Positions 21,168-32,560 of a stretch of 64,000 nucleotides of DNA are shown piece after piece. Both the position numbers and the translations under genes were made by a program. The notes under the pieces are model-generated. The model ran no database searches. It worked only from the letters and a program-made list of their open reading frames with translations, and was not told the DNA's origin. The stretch covers positions 49,134,939 through 49,198,938 of the forward strand of contig NC_133327.1 of assembly GCF_042186555.1 (NCBI RefSeq). The letters run 5' to 3'. The stretch is from Aquarana catesbeiana. Lineage: Eukaryota; Chordata; Amphibia; Anura; Ranidae. The stretch's first letter is position 1. Each line of letters starts with the position of its first letter.

Positions 21168-23025
21168 GCAGGACAGTATAGTGGTCAGTGTAGTATAGTG
21201 TACAGTGTAGTATAGTGGACAGTATAGTGCTCAGTGTAGTGTAGTGGACAGTATAGTGTAGTGGTCAGTGTAATTTAGTGGACAGTATAGTGGTCAGTGT
21301 AGTGGACAGTATATTGTAGTAGTCAGTGTAGTGTAGTGGACAGTATAGTATAGTGGTCAGTGTAGTGTAGTGGACAGTATACTATAGTGGTCAGTGTAGT
21401 GTAGTGGACAGTATACTATAGTGGTCAGTGTAGTGTAGTGGACAGTATAGTGTAGTGGTCAGTGTATTGGACAGTATAGTGTAGTGGTCAGTGTAGTGGT
21501 CAGTGTAGTTGAGTGGACAGTATAGTGGTCAGTGTAGTGTAATGGACAGTATAGTATATAGTGTAGTGAACAGTATAGTGGTCAGTATAGTGGTCAGTTT
21601 AGTGTAATGGACAGTATACTATAGTGGTCAGTGTAGTGTAGTAGACAGTATAGTGATCAGTGTAGTTCTCAGTGTAATGGACAGTATAGTGTAGTGGTCA
21701 GTGTAGTGGTGTGGACAGTATAGTGATCAGTGTAGTGTAGCAGACAATATAGTGGTCAGTGTAGTGTAGTGGACAGTATAGTGGATAGTGTAGTGGACAG
21801 TATAGTGGTCAGTATAGTGGTCAGTATAGTGGTCAGTGTAGTGTAGTGGACAGTATAGTATAGTGGTCAGTGTAGTGTAGTGGACAGTATAGTGGTCAGT
21901 GTAGTTCTCAGTGTAGTGGACAGTATAGTGTAGTGGTCAGTGTTGTGGTCAGTATAGTGATCAGTGTCGTGTAGTAGACAATATAGTGGTCAGTGTAGTG
22001 TAGTGGACAGTATAGTGGATAGTGTAGTGGAGAGTGTAGTGGTCAGTATAGTGGTCAGAGAAGTGTAGTGGACAGTATAGTGGTCAGTGTAGTGTAATGG
22101 ACAGTATATTATAGTGGTCAGTGTAGTGTAGTGGATGCTATAGTACAGTGGTCAGTATAGCGTAGTGGACAGTATAGTGGTCAGTGTAGTTCTCAGTGTA
22201 GTGGACAGTATAGTGTAGTGGTCAGTGTAGTGGTGTGGACAGTATAGTGGTCAGTCTAGTGTAGTAGACATTATAGTGGTCAGTGTAGTGTAGTGGACAG
22301 TATAGTGGATAGTGTAGTGGACAGTATAGGGGTCAGTATAGTGGTCAATGTAGTGTAGTGGACAGTATATTATAGTGGTCAGTGTAGTGGACAGTATAGT
22401 GGTCAGTGTAGTGTAGTGGACAGTATAGTGGTCAGTGTAGTTCTCAGTGTAGTGGACAGTATAGTGTAGTGGTCAGTGCAGTGGTGTGGACAGTATAGTG
22501 GTCAGTCTAGTGTAGTAGACATTATAGTGGTCAGTGTAGTGTAGTGGACAGTATAGTGGATAGTGTAGTGGACAGTATAGGGATCAGTATAGTGGTCAGT
22601 GTAGTGTAGTGGACAGTATATTATAGTGGTCAGTGTAGTGGACAGTATAGTGGTCAGTGCAGTTCTCAGTGTAGTGGACAGTACAGTGTAGTAGTCAGTG
22701 TAGTGGTGTGGACAGTATAGTGGTCAGTGTAGTGTAGTAGACAGTATAGTGGTCAGTGTAGTGTAGTAGACAGTATAGTGGTCAGTGTAGTGTAGGGGAC
22801 ATTATAGTGGATATTGTAGTGGACAATATAGTGGTTAGTATAGTGGTCAGTGTAGTGTAGTGGACAGTATAGTATAGTGGTCAATGTAGTGTAGTGGACA
22901 GTATAGTATAGTGGTCAGTGTAGTGTAGTGGACAGTATAGTGGTCAGTGTAGTATAGTGGTCAGTGTATTGGACAGTATAGTATAGTGGTCAGTGTAGTG
23001 TGTAATGGTCAGTAAAGAAATCATG
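21168..23025. repeat. Large minisatellite of 'agtgtagtggacagtatagtgg' words
   Basis: About 1.86 kb built from 'gtagtgtagtggacagta' and 'tagtggtcagt' modules in variable order. Higher-order units such as '...gtagttctcagtgtagtgg...' recur several times (e.g. near 21900, 22190, 22440 and 22660). Short unit, many variants and higher-order copies indicate repeated unequal exchange or slippage. One strand has no C outside the 'gacag' and 'gtcag' words. Confidence 0.95.
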
Positions 23026-23200
23026 TTGGTCAGTGTTGAAATCAAGTAGGTTAGTGTAGTGGTCAGTATAGTAATCAGGTAGGTCAGTACTATTGTATTT
23101 GAAGGGACTCGGGGAGTGCTAAAAGTCCGCAGGTTAGGGGGCGCAAATTACTTGCCTTGCCCCGGGTGCTGACAACCCACGCTACGCCACTGCTGGGTCT

Positions 23201-24430
23201 TATCCCAAAGTGGAGGAGTCCAGTCTGAGGGGAGCACACTGTCTTTTCGGCACAGGCTGCCATGAGGAGGCCTCAGTTGGGCGACCTGAGGGAAGAATGT
23301 GAAGACCTGTGTGCTTAGAATAAGCTGACCGAGGGAGCTGTCTGCCACAAATCTGTCTAGTATTAATGGAGGGCATCACTTGGAAGATTGGATGGAGGCA
23401 TCCATCTGTTCTTGGGCCTTGTTAGTATAAACATTGCTGGATCTTGGGGACCTTGTGCTCTATCTACCCCTCTGGTGCCTAGTTATAGTCGGCTGTGGGT
23501 CTATTAAAGGGGACACTGCCTATTGTCCTGAAGGGCTCTGTCCAGACACTTTCCTATTTAAAGGGACTTTGCTCTACCAGCTCTGCTACTAAAGTTTTAT
23601 CAGTAAGGTAAACCAAGTCCTCAGTTGTACTTGGTATCCCACCACCAGCAGTGCCTGAAGCAGGAGCACAATCTCGTGAGTTTTGGGTCCTTTAACTTTC
23701 CAATGCCTAGACAGGAAGCAAGAAAAGCAATATAAGTGTCTTTAGAATTTTAACATAGATTTTCTGTTGGTGGGGGGGGGGGGGGGGGGGGCTAGGAAAT
23801 AGCAGGACCTTGCATTTTCATGCAACGTCCACTTTAACGTAATATCAGCTTAGAGAAATTCAAAATCCTAACTGGATGAAACTTAATTTTACAATTGTTG
23901 TCTATACAATACTGTTTCCTCCTTTGCTATCTTTTTTCCATCCCAGGGATGCTAACCTCATCCATTGTGTTTCATCTACTTGGTGTCTGCACACACTCAC
24001 TCACTCCAGCGTCGACTGCATATCATTGCTCTCGACTGACTTCCTGATAGTGAAAATGGTGGACCATGTCTGCTCTTTGTGTCAGCACAACCACGTGTAG
24101 CCTCCACCGGGGCAGAATCTTTTTAAAAACAAGCAGTGTAAGTATGTAAATTTGGCTTGATATCAGCCCTTTTTAATGCATGTTCATCAGATTAGTTATG
24201 TCATAGTTATATTTGTCCAGCTTTGACCAGTACTGGACAAATGGACAAGGTTCTCCAAGATCCAAGACTAAAATGTGAAACTGTGCCCCCTCTCCTGTTT
24301 CTCAAAGCTGGCATGGAGGGTGTACTGTGCATGCATAGTCATTTTCTTGCTTTCTAGCTGCTGGGGGTAGGTGGGTGGTTTCTCATGCAAGGTGTGTTTT
24401 TTTCATGTTCGAACAAACACATGTTGTGGC
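23201..24430. other. Non-coding, no recognised element
   Basis: Mixed-composition DNA following the hAT element, including a G20 run at 23772-23791. Frames of 66 and 74 codons have no domain. No gene. Confidence 0.3.
23772..23791. repeat. G20 homopolymer tract
   Basis: Twenty consecutive G, with further G just upstream ('gttggtgg'). Such a run can form intramolecular G-quadruplexes and is prone to length change. Confidence 0.97.
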
Positions 24431-24512
24431 CTGGTAGATAGGAAGCCCGAGTTCACTAGTTGCCCACCACCAATCTGGAGCATCTGGTGTACCAGCTGAG
24501 CTACACCCCTCC
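24431..24512 (-). pseudogene. tRNA-like sequence (tRNA pseudogene or SINE head)
   Basis: Read on the minus strand, the segment begins 'aggggtgtagctcagctggt', which fits a tRNA acceptor/D-arm with an intact A box (TRGCNNAGYNGG). About 50 bases later 'gtgaactcggg' weakly resembles a B box. The anticodon arm and acceptor closure do not fold convincingly by eye. It is either a decayed tRNA gene or the 5' part of a tRNA-derived SINE. Confidence 0.35.
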
Positions 24513-25019
24513 CCTCCACTGCCTTGGAAAGGCTGCTGCACCCAGGAAGACCTCCACTCCTGTCAATTCACGTGGAAGCTGGAAATCACTATAGAAGTCT
24601 CTGCTACAACTACTGTGATCTCCGCTGGCTTCCTGGTCCCATGCCAGGCAGCTGTCCTACTTCTTAATGAACACAGGAGGTCACTCACCACAGGTGCATT
24701 TCACAAAACACTTTGCATTTTCTCAATCCTCTGAATGGACAAAGTGGTCTACCAGGGATGTGAAGTCACAATCTTCAGGTGGTCCATTTAGAGAAGTGTT
24801 TCTAAATGGCACCTGTGCCAGGCGAGGGACCTCCTGCTTTCACAAAGAAGCAAGGCAGCCACTTAGCACCGGACCCCGAAGACAGTGGCAATCACTGTAG
24901 TAATGGAGCCTACTACAGTCATTTCCAGCTTTTACGGGTTCAACCAGACATGGAAAATACTGCACATATTTACATTGGCCCAAATTGGACCAATGTAACT
25001 ATGCAAAATATAATAAGCA
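24513..25019. other. Non-coding, no recognised element
   Basis: Overlapping frames of 77 and 83 codons (24667-25057) lack domains. The composition resembles the preceding 1 kb. No gene. Confidence 0.3.
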
Positions 25020-25680
25020 AAAAAGGATGCAGCGCTATATATATAAATAAAACATAATAAATGAGAACCCACCAAGTGACAACATATCAAAATAATCGAT
25101 ACATAAGTGGAATCATATAAGCAAAAGGAACTTTAACATGTGAAAAAATTATTTTTTAAAACCAGTGATATGCAATAGTCCAAAAACTTATTAAAGTCCA
25201 TAGGCAGAAAAGAAAAACCCTCATCCAGGAGAGGTGTGATGAAGAGTAGATAATCCACCAAAAAGTGTATAAGTAAGGCCTGCTTACCAAACAGCGATGA
25301 CTACTATTACAGCAGTCTCGCCCAGCACAGGGATTAAGGTCTCCCTAAACCACAGGTAAAAAGCGGGACCAATGTCTTTAACCCTCGACCATAACCGGAA
25401 ATAAAAAACAGAACAGATCCATAGCGCAATAACGTATGATAAAAGGTTGTTTAATTGAGATAAATAATTGCACTTACAATATAGCTGAATCAATGAGGCA
25501 TAAAAGGCATCGATAAACACTGCAGCGGTGTCTCTGTGTGCCGCGGATCGCTTCCTGTATTGCAAAGCCCGTCTACGAACGTGATGACGTCACCGTCGTA
25601 GGCTCCTCCCTACGCGTTTCGTCACGAATGGACGTCGTCTGGGGATTGGCCTACCTAAACGTCAGCTTTAAGAGAAGAGA
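25020..25680 (-). mobile_element. Retroelement remnant with hammerhead-like motif
   Basis: The right part, read on the minus strand, contains at 25611-25644 'ccccagacgacgtccattcg' followed by 'tgacgaaacgcgta'. The left part ('gcagcgctatatatataaat') and the A-rich middle are of the type found at the ends of such elements. Penelope-like retroelements carry hammerhead ribozymes in their terminal repeats (family knowledge); assignment of this copy is inference. It abuts the LINE fragment on its right. Confidence 0.42.
25611..25644 (-). ncRNA. Candidate hammerhead ribozyme core
   Basis: On the minus strand 'GACGACGTC' (for CUGANGA plus stem II), a short loop, then 'GTGACGAAAC' gives a stem II of GTC/GAC followed by the invariant GAAA. 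The first box has A instead of U at its second position. It is the best preserved of the hammerhead-like sites in this window, but cleavage competence cannot be judged by eye. Confidence 0.4.
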
Positions 25681-25683
25681 CAC

Positions 25684-27031
25684 TTGAGAGGGGATTTGAT
25701 TTCCATTTACAAATACCGTACTGGTGACCCCACAATAGGGATAAAACGTTTCTGTGAAAGGGAGTTTAAAAATACACATGGCCACTCATTAAAATTAGAA
25801 GAAAAGAGGTTTAACCGCTTCAGCCCTGGGAGATTTTACCCCCTTCCTAACCAGAGCACTTTTTGCGATTCGGCACTGCGTCGATTTAACTGACAATTGC
25901 GCGGTTGTGCGACGTTGCACCCAAACAAAATTGATGTCCTTTTTTTCCCACAAATAGAGATTTCTTTTGCTGGTATTTGATCACCTCTGTGGTTTTTATT
26001 TTTTGCACTATAAACAAAAAAGGAGCGACAATTTTGAAAAAAACTCAATATTTTTTACTTTTTGCTATAATAAATATCCCCCAAAAATATATAAAAAAAC
26101 AATTTTTTTCCTCAGTTTAGGCTGATATGTATTCTTCTACATATTTTTGGTAAAAAAAAAAAATGCAAAAAGCGTATATTGATTGGTTTGCGCAAAAGTT
26201 ATAGCGTCTACAAAATAGGGGATAGTTTGATGGCATTTTTATTATAATTTTTTTTTTCTAGTAATGGTGGTTATCTGCGATTTTTATTGGGACTGTGACA
26301 TTATGGCGGACACATCGGACACTTTGGACACATTTTTGGGACCATTGGCATTTATACAGTGATCAGTGCTATAAAAATGCACTGATTACTGTAAAAAGGT
26401 CACTGGCAGGGAAGGGGTTAACACTAGGGGTGATCAAGGGGTTAATTGTGTTCCCTAGTGTGTGTTGTAACTGAATGGGGGGAGGGGACTGTGTAGGGGA
26501 GATGACAGATCGCTGTTCATACTTTGTATGAACAGACGATCTGTCTGTTCTCCCCTCAGAGAACCGGAAACTGTATGTTTACACACACAGATCCCGGTTG
26601 TTGGTGTGTCAGCAGCGATTGCGGGAGCACGGCGGTGATCGCGACCGCCGGTCACTCGCATCGTCTCTGGGGGAGAGCAGCGGGGGGCGCTCGTGCCCCT
26701 AGTGGCCACAGTGAGAAGAGACATAACATAACGTCGTTTTGCCCAGCCATGCCATTCTGCTGTAAAACTGAGGCGGCTGGTCAGCAAGTGGTTAACCTTA
26801 AACTACGTAGGGTGTTCTTTATTGTAAGAGTGGCAAGGATGTGGAATTCCCTTCCATGGGCGGTGGTCTCAGCGGGGAGCATTGAGAGTTTCAAGAAACT
26901 ATTAGATAAGGACCTGAACGACCACAACATACAGGGATATACAATGTAATACTGACATATGATCACACACATAGGTTGGACTTGATGGACTTGTGTCTTT
27001 TTTCAACCTCACCTACTATGTAACTATGTAA
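25684..27031 (+). pseudogene. CR1/L2-like LINE ORF2 C-terminus, split by a TTAA element
   Basis: This is the extreme C-terminal region of a non-LTR retrotransposon ORF2. The first part (25684-25814) reads RGDLISIYKY...HSLKLEEKRF and the second (26796-26945) continues in register with VFF..RVARMWNSLPWAVV.AGS...FKKLLD. This conserved block closes CR1/L2-type ORF2 proteins. The 3' end carries 'tatgtaactatgtaac', a short tandem repeat typical of CR1/L2 3' termini. The TTAA element at 25815-26791 interrupts it. Upstream RT and endonuclease parts are missing. Assignment to CR1 versus L2 is not resolved. Confidence 0.6.
25815..26791. mobile_element. piggyBac-like TTAA element, complete
   Basis: Exact TTAA duplications lie at 25811-25814 and 26792-26795. 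Ends are 'ccgcttcagccctggg' and, in reverse complement, 'ccacttgctgaccagc'. The interior, in inverted orientation relative to 10864, contains 'attatggcggacacatcgga', 'cagtgatcagtgctataaaa' and a hairpin around 26506-26543 ('cagatcg..gttcata' arms). About 977 bp, no transposase. The 110- and 141-codon frames crossing its right part are not genes; the 141-codon frame simply runs on into the LINE fragment. Confidence 0.85.
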
Positions 27032-28391
27032 CAAAGGACATAATGATAGGAGGAGAGAGCAGGGTGTGTCATCAGTCTGCTGCTTCTCCTTTCACTGTCA
27101 ATTTGGCTTGGGCAGGACAAAACCTGTAAATGTTACTATAACACAGAAAAAAAAAGATGTACTGCCCTGTCAGAGAAGGCAGTGTAGTGTAGCAGAGCTG
27201 TATACATTTCAGGACTGGATGGACAGAATAACAGATTCTTTGGCAGGTATAAGAGCTCCCTTATACAGTATGTATTTTATCTGTGTATGTATGTGTATGT
27301 CCCATTTATAAGAATCTCAGGATGGCCCACAATGTCTGTCCAGTGCAACATGGCATTCCATACAACTTTCCACAGTCAGTAAGCCAAAGAATGTGTTGAC
27401 TGTAAATTAGCACTGTCAGTTGTTAAAAAAAAAAAACTACAGTACAAAGAATGAGAATAGCTGCTCATTATAAAATATACATATAACAGACAGGGTGTTG
27501 TAGCATTCCCATTGGGCTTCCAGGAATAGCGAAACTCATTACGAGGTGTTATTTTCACAGAACACAAGCCAAGGTTTTGTTGAGTAACTCACGTTGTTGT
27601 GAAATATTTTGTAAGGGTGGTAAACACTGCCTGGATCTTGAAGGGTCTACTTAGCAGAGGTCGTCCTTTTTTCTCTGACAGTATTCCAGTAGCATTGTCT
27701 TTTTATACAGTTATAAACTTCAGGAACAAAAGATTCCAAGCCAAGTGCCAAGCAGAACAAAGACAGTGCCTCCTGCCCTTGTCAACGAATCTCAACCATT
27801 CCTTGGTGCGAAAGACTTAATTGACTTCACTGAAGCAAATCCAATTCCTGGCTTTTGACTTCCTCAGTTCACAAGTTATGATGCTAAATCTGTGTCATTA
27901 CTGTTCAATTTTGTAATACCTGGCTTGACATTTAGACAGAATGAGATCGCCTAGGTGTATTTTAAGGCATTTTTTTTTATAGGAAATTTAAATCTTTATA
28001 TTTTTAAATATTCCAATGATTAGGTGGATGAGAATGTGGAAAAAAGTGGAACTCCAGGCAAATCGTAAAGAGGAACCAAGCACCTAGAAATACTCATCTC
28101 TTCCAGCAACGTGGCGGCTCAATCCCTCACTGGCCACTATCATCTTCCCCCCAGCTACTTCTGGGTGCTGTTTTTTCAGCTTCTTGATTGGCCGGTGGTG
28201 GAATGATGTCATCCTGTGCATGTGCATGTGCACGAGAGTAAGGGTGATGGGAATACACACTGAGCTGCACATGCAAGGCTCAGTGTGCATTCAATAGAGG
28301 ACTGTGAGCAGGCGGGTAAGTATTTGATATTGCAGAAGTTCAGAAGAGACTTCTGTAATAAAGAGCTGCCTGATCACAGTTTTTTTAATAG
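27032..28391. other. Non-coding, with old repeat fragments
   Basis: 'ggagagagcagggtgtgtca' near 27050 and 'agaggaaccaagcacctaga' near 28070 look like pieces of interspersed repeats, but no paired ends were found. The 28200-28250 region is rich in 'gcatgtgca' words. No coding domain in any frame. Confidence 0.3.
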
Positions 28392-28395
28392 TTAA

Positions 28396-28815
28396 AGTGG
28401 TTATAAACCCTTCCACTGGCCTCAGGTAATACACCGAGATGAAACAAATTCTCCTACATCAGTTGTACCTGTTTATCTGCAGTATTCTCTTATCTACATT
28501 CATTCAAAGTCCATAATTTAAAAGGCTTGTCTGAGCCGTGAGAAAAAAAAAAGGGTGTGGAGAGCTGAAATCACACTCTGTAGAGCTCAGTGAAGAGAGC
28601 TCTGAGAGCTGATTGGAGGGAAGGGACACCCCCCCTCCCTTTACACAGTACACAGGAACAGAGCTGAGGCTGTCAATCAGCTGGAGCTCCCTTCCCTGTC
28701 ACCTTTTTTCTCTTGGTGTCTCTAATAGTTAGAAAACCAATCCCAGAAAGCACAGCCAAGAGAATAACTTTATTTCCTCTGACAGCAGTAATGACTCCCT
28801 CAAGAGCTGTTTCTG
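28396..28815. mobile_element. TTAA MITE 'AGTGGTTATAAACCC' family, left part
   Basis: TTAA at 28392-28395 is followed by 'agtggttataaacccttcca', the terminus also seen at both ends of 42142-44142 ('ggtggttgtaaa' and 'agtggttttaaaccc'). The body has 'agagctctgagagctgattg', repeated in related form. No right end was found before 28815, so the copy is truncated or diverged. Confidence 0.5.
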
Positions 28816-29029
28816 GCCAGCTCAGTGTATTTTTTTAAATAAAGGCCTGGATTCTTTCCTAAATGTACATAAAATAACTGATTGCTAACATTTATAGGTA
28901 AACTTGATCCAGGGAATATCTGATTGCCTCTTGGGGATCAGGAAAGAAAGATTTTTTTCCCCTGCTGGAGCAAATTGGTTCAAGCGTTGCTGTTTTTTTT
29001 CTTTTTAATTCCTTGTAAAAGAAATAAGG

Positions 29030-29290
29030 AGGACAAGTCCTCTTTAAGGAGAGATCTGGGGTCACAAATACCCCAAATCAAGATAAAAAAAAATGTTCAT
29101 CTTTTGCTTTAAAAAAAAAAAAAATTGTTTACTTGCAGCCTGGACCAGAAGTGATGTCATGACGCCACTCCAGTACTCCAAGGCCATAGAGGTGATCAAA
29201 GAGGATCTACTCTTTGATTGCTACTGGGACTAGCCAGCCTCAATACTGGCCGACCGCAACAATGCCAGGGTTATAGCTGATGCCTTCAGC
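29030..29290. mobile_element. Fragment of a piggyBac-like TTAA element
   Basis: 'ggagagatctggggtcacaa' matches the hairpin arm at 7020, and 'agaagtgatgtcatgacgcc' matches the region at 7100. It therefore extends the family of 5974 beyond the point where that copy ends. Neither end is preserved. Confidence 0.5.
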
Positions 29291-29885
29291 CATAAACCAG
29301 GTCAACCGCAACATACAGTATACATACGATTTGCATTCTTGCCTGACCCCAGATGGCTGCTTGAGTCACGTGGGGTGGCAGCATGCCATAGGATAGCTTC
29401 TCCAGCGACCCAGGAAAACGATAGAGGACCCTTGTTCCTCCTGACTTCCTCTCCAGCAACAGGGCTGCTGCCGTGAGCACCACCTGCTGTGGAGAAAGTA
29501 GACTGCGCCCTGCCTACACGCAGGGGATTGCAAGAGGATTTTGTCGTTTCCTAGTGAAATTCAGGGGCTTACTGTACATTAAAAAAAAAAAAACACATTT
29601 ATTAGTTTATTAATGAATACAGAGTTGCATGGTCCTTAATATATTTATAATGAAGTTCAGCTTTAAAATCTTGAGTATGCATTAAAAACAAAGAAAGCAA
29701 TGGGCCAGTCCAGCTCAGCAGATTCAGTGGCACAAAAGGTTTGTGGTAGCATTTCTGTTTCTTCCTGTATCACCACTTTACTACAATCTTTATAGGATTG
29801 GGAGACTGCAGGCTGCTTCAAGACATTTACTGAATACTAAAAACATCCATGGCGTAAATTCTTCTCAATCTGGTTAAACTGTATG
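29291..29885. other. Non-coding flank of Tc1 copy 1
   Basis: An A13 run sits near 29582. The 65-codon minus-strand frame at 29286-29483 shows no domain. No gene. Confidence 0.3.
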
Positions 29886-29887
29886 TA

Positions 29888-31463
29888 CAGTATCTCACAA
29901 AAGTGAGTACACCCCACACATTTTTGTAAATATTTTATTATATCTTTTCACGTGACAACACTGAAGAAATGACAGTTTTCTACAATGTAAAGTAGTGAGT
30001 GTACAGCTTGTATAACAGTGTAAATTTCCTGCCCCCTCAAAATAACTCAACACACGGCCATTAATGTCTAAACCGCTGGCAAGAAAAGTGAATACATCCC
30101 TAAGTGAAAATGTCCAAATTGGGCCCAATTAGCAATTTTTCCTCCCTGGTGTCATGTGACTCGTTAGTGTTACAAGGTCTCAAGTGTGAATGGGGATCAG
30201 GTGTGTTAAATTTGGTGTTATCGCTCTCACTCTTTCATACTTGTCATTGGAAGTTCTACATGGCACCTCATGGCAAAGAACTCTCTGAGGATCTGAAAAA
30301 AGAATTGTTGCTCTACATAAAGATTGCCTAGGCTATAAGAAGATTGCCAAGACCCTGAAACTGAGCTGCAACACAGTGGCCAAGACCATACAGCGGTTTA
30401 ACAGGAAAAGTTCCACTCAGAACAGGCCTCGCCATGGTAGACCAAAGAAGTTGAGTGCACATGCTCAGCATCATATCCAGAGGTTGTCTTTAGGAAATAG
30501 ACGTATAAGTGCTGCCAGCATTGCTGTGGAGGTTGAAGGGGTGTGGGTCAGCCTGTCAGTGCACAGACCATATGCTGCACACTACATCAAATTGGTCTGC
30601 ATGGCTGTAATTCCAGAAGGAAGTTTCTTCTAAAGATGATGCACTAGAAAGCCCGCAAAAAGTTTGCTGAAGACAAGCAGACTAAGGACGTGGATTACTG
30701 GAACCATGTCCTGAAAAACTTATTTGGTTCAGATGGTGTCAACCGTGTGTGGCGGCAACCAGGTAAGAAGTACAAAGACAAGTGTGTCTTGCCTACAGTC
30801 AAGCATTGTGGTGGGAGTGTCATGGTCTGGGACTGCATGAGTGTTGCTGGCACTGGGGAGCTACAGTTCATTGAGGGAACTAGGAATGCCAACATGTACT
30901 GTGACATACTGAAGCAAAGCATGATCCCCTCCCTTCGGAGACCTCCAAGATGACCACTGCCTTGCTAAAGAAGCTGAGGGTAAAGGTGATGGACTGGTCA
31001 AGCATGTCTCCAGACCTAAATCCTATTGAGCATCTGTGGGGCATCCTCAAACAGAAGGTGGAGGAGCGCAAGGCCTCTAACATCCACCAGCTCTGTGATG
31101 TCATCATGGAGGAGTGGAAGAGGACTCCAGTGGCAACCTGTGAAGCTCTGGTAAACTCCATGCCCAAGAGGGTTAGGGCAGTGCTGGAAAATAATGGTGG
31201 CCACATAAAATATTGACACTTTGGGCCCAATTTGGACATTTTAACTTAGGGGTGTACTCACTTTTGTTGCCAGCAGTTTAGACATTAATGGCTGTGTGTT
31301 GATTTATTTTGAGGGGACAGCAAATTTACACTGTTATACAAGCTGTACACTCACTACTTTACATTGTAGCAAAGTGTCATTTCTTCAGTGTTGTTACATG
31401 AAAAGTTATAATAAAATATTTACAAAAAAATTGGGGGTTGATACTCACTTTTGTGAGATACTG
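29888..31463 (+). mobile_element. Tc1-like transposon, copy 1
   Basis: Ends 'cagtatctcacaaaagtgag' and, in reverse complement, 'cagtatctcacaaaagtgag' are flanked by TA (29886-29887 and 31464-31465). Size 1576 bp fits Tc1 elements. Subterminal repeats, e.g. 'ataactcaacacacggccat' on the left and the matching inverted version near 31280, are also present. It carries a broken transposase. Copy 2 is at 42190-43707. Confidence 0.93.
30260..31216 (+). pseudogene. Tc1 transposase pseudogene, copy 1
   Basis: A Tc1-type DDE transposase that would cut and paste its own element. Visible parts, in three frames, are the paired-like DNA-binding start (ELSEDLKKELL at about 30275), the linker with GRPKK (about 30435), the core with KHCGGSVMVWDCMS (about 30800) and the C-terminal [12 protein letters not shown] (about 31005-31045), which contains the third catalytic residue. 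The segment with the first catalytic Asp (WSDE in relatives) is missing at about 30712. The QHD segment with the second is missing at about 30940. Frameshifts occur near 30325 and 30600. Usual length is about 340 residues. Dead. Confidence 0.9.
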
Positions 31464-31465
31464 TA

Positions 31466-32197
31466 TTTCCAAAACTTTTTTTAGTTTTGGATGAAGGAGG
31501 GAAGGATTAGAAACCCTGTCAAGTTTTTATTCCTACCTGTGTCACTTTTCAGTTGATTTGTCCTCCTCATTTTCTTGCTGATCATGCCACCAAGGCAGAA
31601 GGTAATGGGTAACCCAACACTTTAGAACTGTCATTGGAACAAGGGGAAAATATAAAAATGTATTTTGGCTATTGTCAAAATGTACATCAATGCAACCCTG
31701 GAAAATAGACTATTAACATTTTCTCAGTTGGATGTTTTCTTAATAAAGTAATCAGGTCCTAAAAAAAAAACTTAAAGTGGCAGTCTGTTTTTTTATTCAT
31801 ACCTTCCTTAATACATATCATACAATCCAGTGTATCTTGACTTGGATGTGTAACGGGGAGCATTTAGTACTGCTTAGATGAAAGATCTCAAGCTAGTAAA
31901 TGCTAGAAAGCAAGTTACTGCAGTTTAACAAATGCCTGTTGCTGAAAAGAGGTTTCCTAATTTTAGCAGTTAATTGTGATTTGCTAAATCAAGTTGCCAA
32001 AGTCTGCAGTGAGATTGCAGAGCAGCTCTTTAGCCATATACTGTAAATGGATGGTGTTCGATTTAGCTTACAATGACACACTGGGAGTACACCTGCAGAC
32101 TGAGAAACCGAGGCATGGAGAACCGATCCATTTTACTGGTTGGGTTGAAGACTGAGGTTAGAAGATCCTAAGCATCCTTTCACTTTTTCCGGTTAAC
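31466..32197. other. Repeat E fragment, then unassigned non-coding DNA
   Basis: 31475-31560 has 'agttttggatgaaggaggga' and 'aggattagaaaccctgtcaa', a fragment of family E directly against the Tc1 end. The rest has no recognisable element or coding frame. Confidence 0.4.
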
Positions 32198-32560
32198 AGT
32201 TTGTAGGCAGGTGTACTCTACTTTCTCCACTGTAGGTGGTGGTTGTCCGCAGTGGCATTTCAGTTGGAGAGGAAGTCAAGAGGAACATGGTTCCTCTATT
32301 GTTTCCTGGGTCACAGGGGAAGCTATTCGATTAGATGCTTCCACCTCACATGACCTCTTTGGTCAGGCAGAGCATAGTAAAGGCCCTGGCTCCAGGCTTG
32401 GTGCGCATTTGTGATTGGGTAGAGTAGGGACTGGTACCCCATCTGTTAAGAACAGAACTAGTAGCAAGGAGTGGTTTCTGGCAGGGAGGGTTTGCAACTT
32501 CTCTAGACATCTTCCCGCTTGGGCACAAGATGGCCAGGCCATATTCTGCCCCTGAACTGG
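32198..32560 (+). repeat. LTR-like repeat, second copy
   Basis: This is the partner of 3490-3860, sharing 'tgtaggcaggtg', 'ggaagtcaagagga' and 'gatggccaggc' in order. It stands just upstream of gypsy-type pol fragments, which is the reason for suspecting an LTR. The 67- and 117-codon frames over it are not genes. Confidence 0.4.

Larger units (their letters stand above)
20702..23192. mobile_element. hAT-type element with internal minisatellite
   Basis: Terminal inverted repeats read 'cagtggcatagtgtgg' on the left and, in reverse complement, 'cagtggcgtagcgtggg' on the right. They are flanked by a perfect 8-bp duplication CTGGGTCT (20694-20701 and 23193-23200). A CAGTGGCGTAGC-type end with 8-bp duplication is characteristic of the hAT superfamily. 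The interior holds an inverted repeat at 20838-20990 and a minisatellite of nearly 1.9 kb. No transposase frame is present, so it is non-autonomous. Confidence 0.88.

Noticed and set aside
26524..26949. 141-codon plus-strand frame as a new gene
   Set aside because: The first half is non-coding TTAA element sequence; only the second half is real, a LINE C-terminus annotated separately.
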